Assembly (NCBI GenBank): GCA_903900335.1
Contig: CAIUMP010000041.1
Coordinates: 101,964 to 165,963, forward strand
Source of the DNA: an uncultured Ignavibacteriota bacterium
GTDB lineage: Bacteria > Bacteroidota > Ignavibacteria > Palsa-1295
Direction: 5' to 3'
Length of the DNA stretch: 64,000 bases
The translations under genes were made by a program, and so were the position numbers. Below, piece by piece: positions 16,802-25,535 of this stretch. The notes under the pieces were generated by a model. That model searched no databases. It was not told the origin of the DNA and was given only the letters and a program-made list of their open reading frames with translations. Every line of letters starts with the position of its first letter. Positions within the stretch are counted from its first letter, which is position 1.

Positions 16802-19800
16802 GTGAAACAGGCACCTGTGAATAAGCTTCGAGGACCTTCAGCTAGAGCGATGTGGCTCCTAGCGGTTTGTTTTGCTGCACTTTTTATTGCAAGATCGGCC
16901 TCGGCCACATGGAGGAAGATTTACCAGAATCCCACCTCTAGTCATGGCTTTCGAGCTGGGTTCTTCATTGATGAGAAGTTCGGGGTTATCGGGGGGGACG
17001 GAGCAGACGGCACGTTTCGAACCACGGACGGAGGGGTTACGTGGACGAATACTGTCGTCGCTGGTAGTCCGGTTGGGAATATCACTCAGATTAAAATGCT
17101 CGACAGGCTCCACGGGTGGATGACACTTGAGGTGGACCAGACTATTCCTTCCCTCTACGAGACCACGGACGGGGCGCTTAGTTGGCAACCACGATCACTG
17201 CTTCACATCTCAACCGACTTCTACATCAACGGCAACATTTTTGTCGTTACCAGTCGAGACGTGATCGGCGGTTCCGGACACCTCTCCGTGGACGGTGGAA
17301 AGACCTTCTCCGGCAATTTACTTGACAGCACGAATGGGGTCGACTTTGTTGACAACCTACATGGGGTTGCAACTGGATTTTATAGTAAGAATTGGTCTCG
17401 AACAACGGACGGAGGGCTAACTTGGATGCAACTCAATCCACCCGAAAAAGTGGAAACTTGGAGCATCTATGGATACAAGGGTACCTCCACGTTCTACACA
17501 GCAGGCGAAGGGGACTGGTCCAAGGCGGTTGGAGCCGTGAGCTCGGTGTTTCGTTCGGTAGACGACGGCGCCTCTTGGTCTAAGGTCTCGAATCTTCCGT
17601 TCCGGACCACGGGGCATATCGCCGGCTTTGGGGAGATGCTGTATGTTCAAGCGTACTTCCACGACCTCACCGACACCAAGGCATCGCCGTTCGGCTTCTA
17701 TCGCTCGACTGATCGAGGCCGTACCTGGTTTCCAATTGGGGGGCCGAACAATGTTAACGACACCCGTTTTGTCGTTCTTGGCTGTCAAGGCAACGTTGTT
17801 ATTGGCTTTGACCCAACAGGTGGAGTCTGGGAAACGAACGATGGAGGTGATGGACTTTTTGCGCAGTACAGCTTCTCCGAGTCTCCCGTTGCTGTTGGCT
17901 CTGTTGACCCATGCCAGCGACGAGACACGACGATCAGCATTCATAATGACGGATGCGACACAATCTACCTGACAAATGTGAAGCTGCCCACGTCTCCAGT
18001 TGTAACCGCGCACGACATCGGTGGTGGGGCACCGAAATTTCCGTACATGGTGCCTCCCGGCCAATCTGTTAGTATCGGTGTAGGAGTTCTCGATAGCGTG
18101 CTCGGGCCGTTCAGCACGGCGGTTACGTTGGTGCTGACTCGGGATGGAATTGAGATAGATTCAACTTTTCAACTTACCGGAACCGTACGCCTCTCTGCGC
18201 TGCCACTCACGAGTGGTAAAGTGGTCTGGGATTCTGTTGCGTTATGCGATATGCGGGATTCGATTATCGTGATCACCAATCCGGCTTGCGTGACTGCTTA
18301 TGTGACGAGCGTTCAGCTAAAGACAGGTACTAATTTCTCAATCGTGACAGGATTGACCAATGTGCCAATCGCGCCGGGCACGAGAGACACGGTTCGCATT
18401 CGATTCAATCCCACGCAGCTCAAGGCCTCGTCGGACTCCGTCATCTTTAATGTTCTGGTTCAGGGCGTTTCCAAACGCATTGCCATTGCCGTTTCCGGCA
18501 TCGGCAAACCGGATAACCCGAAGCTCGTAATGAATCTCGGGACTGAGATCAATTTCGACACAGTGACGACCTGCGATCATCCCGGATTGGGGTGGGTCAT
18601 CACTAATCCCGGTTGCACCTATCTCCAGATGAGGGTTGATCTATTCGACTCTACACTTACGAAGCCTCCGCCCGCGAATGAGTTTTTAGCGAGGGTTATT
18701 GGGCCGTCTAAAATCCATGGTGGCGATACCATAAAGGCAGCAATGCTGGTGTTTCCGAAAGTATTGGGGTATTATCGGGGTTTCATGCGTGTCATCAGCC
18801 AGATTGAAGATGGGAGGCCACCGGACACTGTTTTGTTTCCTTACAAGGTCTTCGTGAAGAGCAACAAGATCCTCTCCCTCGATGACTCTCGAAGGGACTA
18901 CGATACCATCCAATTCTGCGACCAGAAGGATGCGTTAATACCAATCGTCAATACGGGTTGCGACACGCTAACAGTATCCAAACTTGACCTGACGGGCAAT
19001 AGCTTCCAGTACGTACCGTTGTTTCCGGCGCTACCTTTTGTGATCCCTCCAGGGAAGTCAGCCAACGTTGTGCTTCGGTATCTGCCGGCTGTCTCAGGTC
19101 GCTCAATTGGGCAGCTGGTGGTTACGACCAATTCAGATTCCGCTAAGATCCGGACAATACCGCTCGAAGGGTATGCGCTGCCAACCGACACGATCACCTT
19201 CCACGCCTTGTCTCCCAATTTCTTTGTCAAGCCGGGTGATACTGCCCTCATTATCGTGAAGCCGAGTCAAGGATATAACAAGAAGGGCATTAAGTCAGTA
19301 ACCGTTACACTCGAGTATAACGGTGATGTCATGACTCCCTATGATTACGCTTCCACATACACTCAAGTCACCGGTGCGACTGTTTCCATGCCGACCGAAG
19401 TGACGATCAATCCAAACATTCGACAACTCCCACTCAACATCTACGGCACAGATCTAAGGCTGGATTCTTCGCAGGCCATCATTGCCACGAAGTTTATCAT
19501 CGCGGTCACTGACACAGTAAAGACGCAATTTCGTATCGCTAGTTTTCAGATAAATCAGGGCGATCCATTCTTTAACAAGTGCCTCTTGGGTGGCGTCTCG
19601 GATACTGGCACGATAGGTATGCAGTTCGTATGCGGGGACTCGCAGATCTACCGCTACATGCGCTTCGGAAGCAACTTCGCACCAGAGGATGGAATAGCAC
19701 CCGCAGGAATCTCCGTGCATCCAAATCCACTGACCGCGCAGAATGGCTCAGATCTCTCGATCCCATTCAAGGCGCTTCGTAAGGTCGGCGCACGACTCCA

Positions 19801-19978
19801 GGTGATAGATGAGCGGGGTGCAGTCGCGTATTCGGAGATTCAGGATGTCGCTTCCGCTGGGGCCTCATCATTCCAGTTTCATGCGTCTCAATTGCCAAGC
19901 GGTAGCTACTTCTACAGGATCACTCCAGTTGATGGGGGAAGGGGAGTGGCGACAGGAGATTTCATCATAAGGAAGTAA
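16802..19978 (+). CDS. Giant secreted T9SS cargo: YCF48/BNR-like propeller plus ASH-type domains
   Basis: A 1058-residue exported protein. The start may be the GTG at 16802 or the ATG at 16850; the latter gives a compact signal peptide (MWLLAVCFAALFIARSASA). Residues of about 35-360 repeat the pattern TTDGGVTW / RSVDDGASW / RSTDRGRTW, which marks a BNR/YCF48-like beta-propeller. About 365-790 hold several Ig-like units of the choice-of-anchor-D (ASH) type, each opening near a CDxxD or Cys-Asp motif. A cohesin-like beta domain follows at about 795-950. The last 90 residues are a T9SS sorting domain (SVHPNPL, LQVIDERG, LPSGSYFYRI, final IRK). It probably acts at the cell surface; no catalytic motif was seen. 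Confidence 0.82.
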   Translation: MKQAPVNKLRGPSARAMWLLAVCFAALFIARSASATWRKIYQNPTSSHGFRAGFFIDEKFGVIGGDGADGTFRTTDGGVTWTNTVVAGSPVGNITQIKMLDRLHGWMTLEVDQTIPSLYETTDGALSWQPRSLLHISTDFYINGNIFVVTSRDVIGGSGHLSVDGGKTFSGNLLDSTNGVDFVDNLHGVATGFYSKNWSRTTDGGLTWMQLNPPEKVETWSIYGYKGTSTFYTAGEGDWSKAVGAVSSVFRSVDDGASWSKVSNLPFRTTGHIAGFGEMLYVQAYFHDLTDTKASPFGFYRSTDRGRTWFPIGGPNNVNDTRFVVLGCQGNVVIGFDPTGGVWETNDGGDGLFAQYSFSESPVAVGSVDPCQRRDTTISIHNDGCDTIYLTNVKLPTSPVVTAHDIGGGAPKFPYMVPPGQSVSIGVGVLDSVLGPFSTAVTLVLTRDGIEIDSTFQLTGTVRLSALPLTSGKVVWDSVALCDMRDSIIVITNPACVTAYVTSVQLKTGTNFSIVTGLTNVPIAPGTRDTVRIRFNPTQLKASSDSVIFNVLVQGVSKRIAIAVSGIGKPDNPKLVMNLGTEINFDTVTTCDHPGLGWVITNPGCTYLQMRVDLFDSTLTKPPPANEFLARVIGPSKIHGGDTIKAAMLVFPKVLGYYRGFMRVISQIEDGRPPDTVLFPYKVFVKSNKILSLDDSRRDYDTIQFCDQKDALIPIVNTGCDTLTVSKLDLTGNSFQYVPLFPALPFVIPPGKSANVVLRYLPAVSGRSIGQLVVTTNSDSAKIRTIPLEGYALPTDTITFHALSPNFFVKPGDTALIIVKPSQGYNKKGIKSVTVTLEYNGDVMTPYDYASTYTQVTGATVSMPTEVTINPNIRQLPLNIYGTDLRLDSSQAIIATKFIIAVTDTVKTQFRIASFQINQGDPFFNKCLLGGVSDTGTIGMQFVCGDSQIYRYMRFGSNFAPEDGIAPAGISVHPNPLTAQNGSDLSIPFKALRKVGARLQVIDERGAVAYSEIQDVASAGASSFQFHASQLPSGSYFYRITPVDGGRGVATGDFIIRK

Positions 19979-20004
19979 CCTTGATCTAGCGGAGCAAATC
20001 GAGC

Positions 20005-20589
20005 TCAGCGTACTTTGTTCAGATAGCTTCTGAAAGCTTCCTCTGTTTGGGATCCCGTTACGTCGTAACGCAAGATTCCTTTTGAGTCAATGATCATGGT
20101 TTCTGGTATGGCTGTGGTCGTCCAGAGCTCGTATTTGTTGTAGATCGTCCAAGCCGAATCTACGACGAACTGATAGGTGAGGCCATGATCACGAACATAC
20201 TGTTGCACTAAAGGCACCGGATCTCCTGGGTAGTCAACAGACATACCAATGACAAAAACGGTATCTCCCATGTCTTGAACAAGACGCTCAATTTCTGGCA
20301 TTTCCGCCTTGCATGGTGCGCACCATGTAGCCCAAAAATTGATCATTACTTTCTGACCAATGTGTCCGCTGAGGGAGTCCAGCGTGCTGTCCGCACGCAG
20401 CCAGTGGAAATCGGGGGCATATCCATCGGTCAGGCTGCTTCTGTCGTGACCGGATGTGCCGTAGAGTGTTGAGACATTTCCCGCGAATTGCTGATGATAT
20501 TGCAATGGACCCTCCGGAGGTGTGCTGGGTGAGCTACAACCGAGGGCGACAAGAAGCGGCGCGAATAATCCGGAATATGAACGAGGCAT
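20005..20589 (-). CDS. TlpA-like thioredoxin lipoprotein
   Basis: Periplasmic membrane-anchored thiol-disulphide oxidoreductase (194 aa). The lipobox LVALGC is at about residues 13-18, so the mature protein is a lipoprotein. A linker of about 70 residues leads to a thioredoxin domain with the active site FWATWCAPCKAEMPE, then the AIPETMIIDSKG strand with the conserved cis-proline. Such TlpA/ResA-like proteins reduce disulphides for cytochrome maturation or protein repair. The gene is convergent with the upstream giant cargo gene. A 17-bp palindrome lies 15 bases before its start codon. Confidence 0.88.
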   Translation of the reverse strand: MPRSYSGLFAPLLVALGCSSPSTPPEGPLQYHQQFAGNVSTLYGTSGHDRSSLTDGYAPDFHWLRADSTLDSLSGHIGQKVMINFWATWCAPCKAEMPEIERLVQDMGDTVFVIGMSVDYPGDPVPLVQQYVRDHGLTYQFVVDSAWTIYNKYELWTTTAIPETMIIDSKGILRYDVTGSQTEEAFRSYLNKVR

Positions 20590-20603
20590 CGTCGTAGTGT
20601 AAA

Positions 20604-20620
20604 GTTATCCCTAGGATAAC
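20604..20620. promoter_or_regulatory. Palindrome upstream of the TlpA-like gene
   Basis: The arms GTTATCC and GGATAAC are perfect inverted copies around CTA (17 bp). The position, 15-31 bases upstream of the minus-strand start at 20589, fits an operator or leader stem. Confidence 0.4.
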
Positions 20621-20738
20621 AATTCCCGTCGCGGCCTTTTGTCACACTCCTCCAGTAAGAATTATTCTCGGCGGGTTGGGCTATCGCTTCGATAAGGCCA
20701 GGCTACATGATCCAAATGCGGTAGGCGATATACCGCCT

Positions 20739-20906
20739 TTACAGAAGTCTTCGGCCTTGCAGCAGCCGTATTATTACGAGCACAAGGACAATGACCAATA
20801 GAACAGGAATCAGGAGTGTTATCAGCGTGAAGAAGATCTTGCCTGCGATTAGCAATACCACAAAAGCGAGAAACGCGAGAAGGACGAGTAAGAAAATAGC
20901 TACCAT
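20739..20906 (-). CDS. Small very hydrophobic membrane protein
   Basis: A 55-residue product (starting at the methionine encoded at 20904-20906) made almost wholly of two hydrophobic segments rich in Leu, Val, Ile and Phe, ending in RLLQGRRLL. A longer reading from 20963 adds 19 polar residues and would approach the divergent deacetylase gene. The composition looks like a genuine small membrane protein rather than noise, but no family is recognised. Confidence 0.5.
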   Translation of the reverse strand: MVAIFLLVLLAFLAFVVLLIAGKIFFTLITLLIPVLLVIVLVLVIIRLLQGRRLL

Positions 20907-21023
20907 TTTGTTCGAATTTATTCTCGTTTCTAACGCAGCGCTTTGAGAATGTGTTTCTTTCACACACCTTTACCTAAGATGATTGCAATTCTCAAACAAA
21001 AACCTGTGTTGCAACGGCCATCT

Positions 21024-21947
21024 ATGATTCAAAAAACGTTAACCCGACTCGCGCTACAATTCATTGTTGCACTATTTCTAACAACGGCTGCCACCGCGCA
21101 GACCGGTTCGCGCGTGCTGATTGTTGATGCACATCCTGACGATGAAACCGCCTACGCTGCCACAGTCTACAAGCTTACACACGATTTCAACGGTCTGGTT
21201 GATCTCGTTGTAGTGACGAACGGTGAAGCTGGCTTCAAGTATTCAACCTTGGCAGAGAAATATTACAACCTCAAACTAACAGATGAAACCGTTGGCCGCA
21301 AATACCTGCCAGGTATTCGTCACAAGGAGTTGGAGGCAGCCGGCAAGATAATCGGGCTCCACCACATTTTCTTCCTCGATCAGCGGGATAACCGCTATAC
21401 GCTTGATCCGCATGAAGTGCTCGATAGCAATTGGGATGTCCCGAAGGTAAAGGCAAAACTTAAGGAAATCCTGACGGAGGGTCACTACGACTTTGTCTTT
21501 ACCCTTGTGCCAACGGATTCCACTCACGGTCACCACAAGGCCGCGACGATACTTGCCTTGACAGCTGTCAATGATCTTCCCGCATCCACTCCACACCCGA
21601 TCGTGCTTGCCGGGACAGTTCGAAAGAAGGACGCACCGCAAGTCGCTTTCCACGCCCTGTCGGAATTCCCGATCACTCAGATTGCTGACAGTCTGCCGCA
21701 GTATCAGTTCGACAGAACACAGAGTTTTGGATTTCGACATAATCTCAACTACAAGGTAATCGTTAATTGGGAAATCGCCGAGCATAAGTCACAAGGCACA
21801 ATGCAGCTTGGGATGAATCAAGGTGACTTGGAGGAGTTCTACTACTATTCAATCAACGCTCCGGAAGGCCGGGCAAAAGCTAAGGCACTATTTGATAAGC
21901 TCGCTACGAAAACCTATCCCGAACTGACCTACCCGGGTATTAAATGA
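21024..21947 (+). CDS. Secreted PIG-L/LmbE-family deacetylase
   Basis: Zinc-dependent N-acetyl-sugar deacetylase fold. The start at 21024 gives a clean signal peptide (hydrophobic core LALQFIVALFL, cleavage near ATAQ), so the enzyme is exported; longer readings from 20943 or 20979 bury it. The zinc motif AHPDDE follows about 15 residues after cleavage, and the second ligand block is DSTHGHHKA. LmbE enzymes act on GlcNAc-inositol, GlcNAc-malate, chitooligosaccharides or antibiotic precursors; the substrate here is unknown. Its stop overlaps the next gene's start (ATGA), linking it with a permease and an epimerase. Confidence 0.87.
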   Translation: MIQKTLTRLALQFIVALFLTTAATAQTGSRVLIVDAHPDDETAYAATVYKLTHDFNGLVDLVVVTNGEAGFKYSTLAEKYYNLKLTDETVGRKYLPGIRHKELEAAGKIIGLHHIFFLDQRDNRYTLDPHEVLDSNWDVPKVKAKLKEILTEGHYDFVFTLVPTDSTHGHHKAATILALTAVNDLPASTPHPIVLAGTVRKKDAPQVAFHALSEFPITQIADSLPQYQFDRTQSFGFRHNLNYKVIVNWEIAEHKSQGTMQLGMNQGDLEEFYYYSINAPEGRAKAKALFDKLATKTYPELTYPGIK

Positions 21948-23299
21948 GCGAAACACCGGCAAAGCTTGTACGGGGTCTCGGATTGCGAGAGGCCACTGCG
22001 CTTAACATGATCGACATGGTGGGCATTGGTCCGTTTGTGACCATGGCACTGGTCATCAATATCATGAATGGTCCACAATGCATTATTGCGTGGATTATCG
22101 GCGCGTTTCTTGCCGTCTTGGACGGAATGGTTTGGTCCGAGCTTGGCGCAAAGTGGCCAGAAGCCGGAGGTAGCTTCGTTTTTTTGCGCAAACTATACGG
22201 CGAGAACACCTGGGGTCGCATGTTCTCATTCTTGTTTATCTGGCAAACTGTAATACAGGCTCCGCTAGTCATCGCGTCGGGTGCGATTGGCTTTGCAGAG
22301 CATTTTGCATATCTCGTACCGGTGTCAACGTTCGAACGCAGGATCGTATCGGGGGCGTTGGTGTTGCTTCTCACATTCACCCTTTACCGAAAGATCACGA
22401 CAGCTGGGAAGATTTCAATCGTATTATGGACCGTTTTGATCCTAACCATTATCTGGATACTCTTCGCGGGAATTACTCATTTCGATCCACACCTCGCATT
22501 CGATTATCCAGCCGATGCCTGGTCGCTATCCCCAATCTTCTTCGTTGCGCTCGGTCAAGCAATGGGGAAGAGCGTGTACAGCTTCTTGGGATATTACAAC
22601 GTCTGTCATCTGGGCGGGGAGATCGAGTCGCCGCATCGGAATATTCCGCGAAGCATGTTTTTTTCGATCGCTGCTATTGCGATCATCTATCTTGGGATGC
22701 AACTGAGCATTCTGGGTACGTTGCCTTGGCAAACGGCACGGCATTCTGAATTTGTGTTTAGCTCCTTCTTCGAGAATCTCTACGGCGTCGGTGCGGCGAG
22801 CTTCGGAACGGTATTGATTCTCATCATTGCCGCGGCTTCGCTGTTCTCAGCAATGCTTGGGTATTCCCGAATTCCGTACGCAGCTTCAATACAAGGTACG
22901 TTCTTTAAGATCTTTGCGCGAGTCCATCCTACCAAACACTTCCCGCACGTGTCGCTTCTTGTTCTGGCAGCACTGGCGTTTGTCTTCAGCGTGTTCTTTG
23001 ATAGGATGGGGGACGTGATAAGTGCAATTCTCGCTATGCGAATTCTTATTCAGTTCATCGGGCAAACAGTGGGTTTGATTCTTTGGCATCGAAATAGAGC
23101 CAATGTGGCATCGCTTCCATATAAAATGCCATTCTTTCCGTTACCTGCGCTACTGTCAATCGCGATCTGGCTATTCGTGTTTTATTTCACAGGCCTTCCG
23201 TTCGTCTTGGGAGCCTCTGCCGTTATTGCACTCGGTCTTATTGTTTTTTTGATCCGATCCCGTTCTCAGAGTGAATGGCCATTTGCATTATCAGAATGA
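21944..23299 (+). CDS. APC-superfamily amino acid/amine permease
   Basis: Inner-membrane secondary transporter of 451 aa with about twelve hydrophobic spans. The first helix carries the unwound GIGPFV motif typical of APC transporters (VGIGPFVTMALV), and LGLREATALNMIDMVG is the usual N-terminal lead. The helix 6 region around KSVYSFLGYYNVCHLGGEIESPHRNIPRS matches the family's conserved block. Its coupling to a dipeptide epimerase downstream suggests uptake or exchange of amino acids or small peptides from wall turnover, which is inference. Both gene junctions are ATGA overlaps. Confidence 0.88.
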   Translation: MSETPAKLVRGLGLREATALNMIDMVGIGPFVTMALVINIMNGPQCIIAWIIGAFLAVLDGMVWSELGAKWPEAGGSFVFLRKLYGENTWGRMFSFLFIWQTVIQAPLVIASGAIGFAEHFAYLVPVSTFERRIVSGALVLLLTFTLYRKITTAGKISIVLWTVLILTIIWILFAGITHFDPHLAFDYPADAWSLSPIFFVALGQAMGKSVYSFLGYYNVCHLGGEIESPHRNIPRSMFFSIAAIAIIYLGMQLSILGTLPWQTARHSEFVFSSFFENLYGVGAASFGTVLILIIAAASLFSAMLGYSRIPYAASIQGTFFKIFARVHPTKHFPHVSLLVLAALAFVFSVFFDRMGDVISAILAMRILIQFIGQTVGLILWHRNRANVASLPYKMPFFPLPALLSIAIWLFVFYFTGLPFVLGASAVIALGLIVFLIRSRSQSEWPFALSE

Positions 23300-24342
23300 G
23301 CTGGTGCATTGTCTCACTCACTGCTTCTTATCATCCGCTCCCCCTCAAGAACCCGTTCGTGCTTTCTATTCGTACAGCGACGAATGCGAATGTCATTCGC
23401 TGGCGAATGGGTTTGGATGACGGTTCGGAGTACCTTGGAGAGTGTGTTCCTGTCCAATATGTGACAGGGGAGACGCTTGACTCGGTTCTCGAAATCGCAC
23501 CCCTAATGGAACGGCTGCTTCAAGGTCGTAAGATTAAGGATGTGGAAGCAATTATTGATTCCTTGTTCAACGCATTTCCTTTGGATGTCGCGGCGCGTGC
23601 TGGGGTCGAGATCGCGCTCTTTAACGCTTTTGCAGGGGAGAGGGAAGTGCCACTTCATCGAATCTTCGGTAAGGCGGATGCGACACTGGAAACAGATCTC
23701 ACAATTTCCAGAATTCCGAATGCGGTGGAGGTAGCGAGTGGAGCATCCAAGGAAGGCTTTCGCATTTTTAAAGTGAAGGTAGGTGGTGGCTCGATGGAAG
23801 AGGACATTGATCGGATTCTCGGAATAGCGAGCGCCGTGCCCGATGCAATCTTTCGATTGGACGCGAATCAGGCACTTACTGTTGAATCCACACTTGAACT
23901 TGTAACCTCACTACTACAGCAGGGGACATATATTGAATTGATCGAACAGCCCGTACCGAAGGCCGACCTCGCCGCTCTTGATGAAGTCTCGCGGATAAGC
24001 CCAGTCTCGATCATCGCTGATGAATCGTGTTGTTCACCCTCCGATGCACTTCGCCTTTTTTCTGAAACTTCCGTTCATGGGGTGAACGTGAAGCTGATGA
24101 AGTCAGGTATCAGCGGGGCCCTGGACATCATACGGATCGCACAGTCAGCGGGGAAGAAGCTCATGATCGGTTGTATGCTTGAGTCCGAAGTGGGAATTGC
24201 GGCCAGTGTCGCGCTTGCATGCGGCACCGGAGCGTTTGACTATGTGGACTTGGATGGGCATCTCCTGATCGATATCCCGACACCGATCACGCTCTTCGAT
24301 GCACGGGGACCTTACCTGCGAACACTACCTACTGGCGAATAG
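23296..24342 (+). CDS. Dipeptide epimerase, enolase superfamily (MLE subgroup)
   Basis: Probable L-Ala-D/L-Glu epimerase or a related dipeptide epimerase, used in recycling murein peptides. The muconate-lactonising fold is clear: the KVKVGG block with catalytic lysines, then metal ligands in RLDANQA, LIEQPVP and IIADESC, and the second catalytic lysine in KLMKSG. The start is the ATG at 23296, which overlaps the permease stop (ATGA); 348 aa is normal. The exact dipeptide specificity cannot be read. It ends 2 bp from the convergent lipoprotein gene. Confidence 0.87.
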   Translation: MSWCIVSLTASYHPLPLKNPFVLSIRTATNANVIRWRMGLDDGSEYLGECVPVQYVTGETLDSVLEIAPLMERLLQGRKIKDVEAIIDSLFNAFPLDVAARAGVEIALFNAFAGEREVPLHRIFGKADATLETDLTISRIPNAVEVASGASKEGFRIFKVKVGGGSMEEDIDRILGIASAVPDAIFRLDANQALTVESTLELVTSLLQQGTYIELIEQPVPKADLAALDEVSRISPVSIIADESCCSPSDALRLFSETSVHGVNVKLMKSGISGALDIIRIAQSAGKKLMIGCMLESEVGIAASVALACGTGAFDYVDLDGHLLIDIPTPITLFDARGPYLRTLPTGE

Positions 24343-24344
24343 AA

Positions 24345-24791
24345 TTACTTTTTCTGCTTCACAGTGAAGACCGCCGAATCCTTCGGAATTCCATCGAGCA
24401 TTACGACGAGCTTGTATTGTCCAGGGAGCCACTGCGACTCATTGATCAGATCGAAGTGACTGAGATTTGGACCAAGCGATAACCTGGTGCCGTTCTCTGC
24501 AATTTTATCCCCATTCTTCAACGCGTACCACCTGCCGAGCAAGGAAGAGCCCTCTTTTGCATTCTCCGTCTGAATGATGCCATGGATCGTATCGGAGACG
24601 CCAAATGTGCTGGTTGTGTCGTGAGGGGGGACGGTACTATCTAGGTTAACAGTGAGGTAGGTGTGCAGCGATGGTGGCGGCAACGGGGTTGTGTCGGCGA
24701 CAATAGTTCGCTGAGGAGCGGCCGGTCGATTGCAGGCGGCCAGCCCAAATGCAAGGAGTATTAATGCTCGGGGGTGGAATAGAGTCTTCAT
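24345..24791 (-). CDS. Small hypothetical lipoprotein
   Basis: A 148-residue protein with a lipoprotein signal (ALILLAFGLAAC, lipobox LAAC). After a Pro/Thr-rich linker the rest looks like one beta-sandwich domain: strands around TYLTVNLDS, GIIQTENAKEG, LLGRWYALKNGDK, LPGQYKLVVMLDG and AVFTVKQKK. This is similar in outline to the extracellular domains used for binding. No family is recognised. It is convergent with the dipeptide epimerase and divergent from the RpiB-like gene. Confidence 0.72.
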   Translation of the reverse strand: MKTLFHPRALILLAFGLAACNRPAAPQRTIVADTTPLPPPSLHTYLTVNLDSTVPPHDTTSTFGVSDTIHGIIQTENAKEGSSLLGRWYALKNGDKIAENGTRLSLGPNLSHFDLINESQWLPGQYKLVVMLDGIPKDSAVFTVKQKK

Positions 24792-24869
24792 TTATAAACG
24801 TACATTTTGAAATTAGAGACAAATCCCATCGCCGGTACGTTCACGCCCTTCATTAACTGCTAAATTACA

Positions 24870-25331
24870 ATGCGAATTGCTATCGGAAGTGATGCGGCGA
24901 CCGAACTGACGGAAGCTATCGTGAAGGAACTCCATCGCCGTGGGCACGAATTGAGAGAATTTGGGCCAGTAGAGCGATCCCAGGAGCCACGGGACTGGCC
25001 GCTTGTCGCGGCGGAGGTAGCTCAGGCAGTAGCTGATGGGCGAGCCGACGAAGGAATAGTATGCTGCTGGACTGGCACGGGTGTCTCAATCGCTGCAAAT
25101 AAGGTACCCGGTATCAGAGCGGCCCTTGTTGCCGATGCTGAAACCGCCAGAGGGGCGAAAATATACAATCATGCGAACGTGCTCGCCTTAAGTCTTCGAG
25201 CAACGACGGTCCCCGTTATGAAGGAGATTCTTGAAGCTTGGTTCTCCACGCCCGTAACGGAGGGGTCAGCCCAGACGGAGTGGAATCGGCTCCAGGTTGA
25301 GCGTGTGCGCAACTTAGAAGGCAAGGGGTAA
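24870..25331 (+). CDS. Divergent RpiB/LacAB-family sugar-phosphate isomerase
   Basis: The 153-aa Rossmann-like fold of the RpiB/LacA/LacB family is clear from GIVCCWTGTGVSIAANK and IRAALVADAETA. The catalytic Cys of E. coli-type RpiB is present (second Cys of CCWTG), but the normal DH pair near the N-terminus is DA (GSDAATE), and the RxHND motif is replaced by KIYNHAN. It may therefore isomerise a different sugar phosphate or be altered in mechanism. A canonical RpiB is encoded 4.4 kb downstream. No sugar-utilisation genes flank it; glgA is next. Confidence 0.78.
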   Translation: MRIAIGSDAATELTEAIVKELHRRGHELREFGPVERSQEPRDWPLVAAEVAQAVADGRADEGIVCCWTGTGVSIAANKVPGIRAALVADAETARGAKIYNHANVLALSLRATTVPVMKEILEAWFSTPVTEGSAQTEWNRLQVERVRNLEGKG

Positions 25332-25395
25332 AGGGGATTCCGGATCATTTTACGCAGGTTTCGGCCGTTCTCAAACTTACGGCCGGGAAATTCCG

Positions 25396-25403
25396 TATTT
25401 TTG
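25396..25403 (+). promoter_or_regulatory. Bacteroidota-type -7 promoter box upstream of glgA
   Basis: The sequence TATTTTTG matches the TAnnTTTG -7 consensus of Bacteroidota. No clear -33 TTTG lies upstream at the usual distance. Transcription would begin about 25410, giving a leader of about 125 bases that includes the palindrome at 25424-25437. Confidence 0.45.
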
Positions 25404-25423
25404 TAGAACTTTGTACCGGCAAT

Positions 25424-25437
25424 GATGAATGTTCATC
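25424..25437. promoter_or_regulatory. Perfect 14-bp palindrome in the glgA leader
   Basis: GATGAATGTTCATC is a perfect dyad and fits the pattern GATGA-N4-TCATC that also occurs twice at 35807-35820 and 35939-35952. It lies about 20 bases past the predicted -7 box, where a repressor could act. Confidence 0.4.
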
Positions 25438-25535
25438 GTAGCAGACGGGGTACGGTACGTAAGCAAGCAATCTAATATAAGTGATTTTTTTCGGAGCCGT
25501 GTGTAATTCTACCCCCACCCCCTGATACAGCCCCT

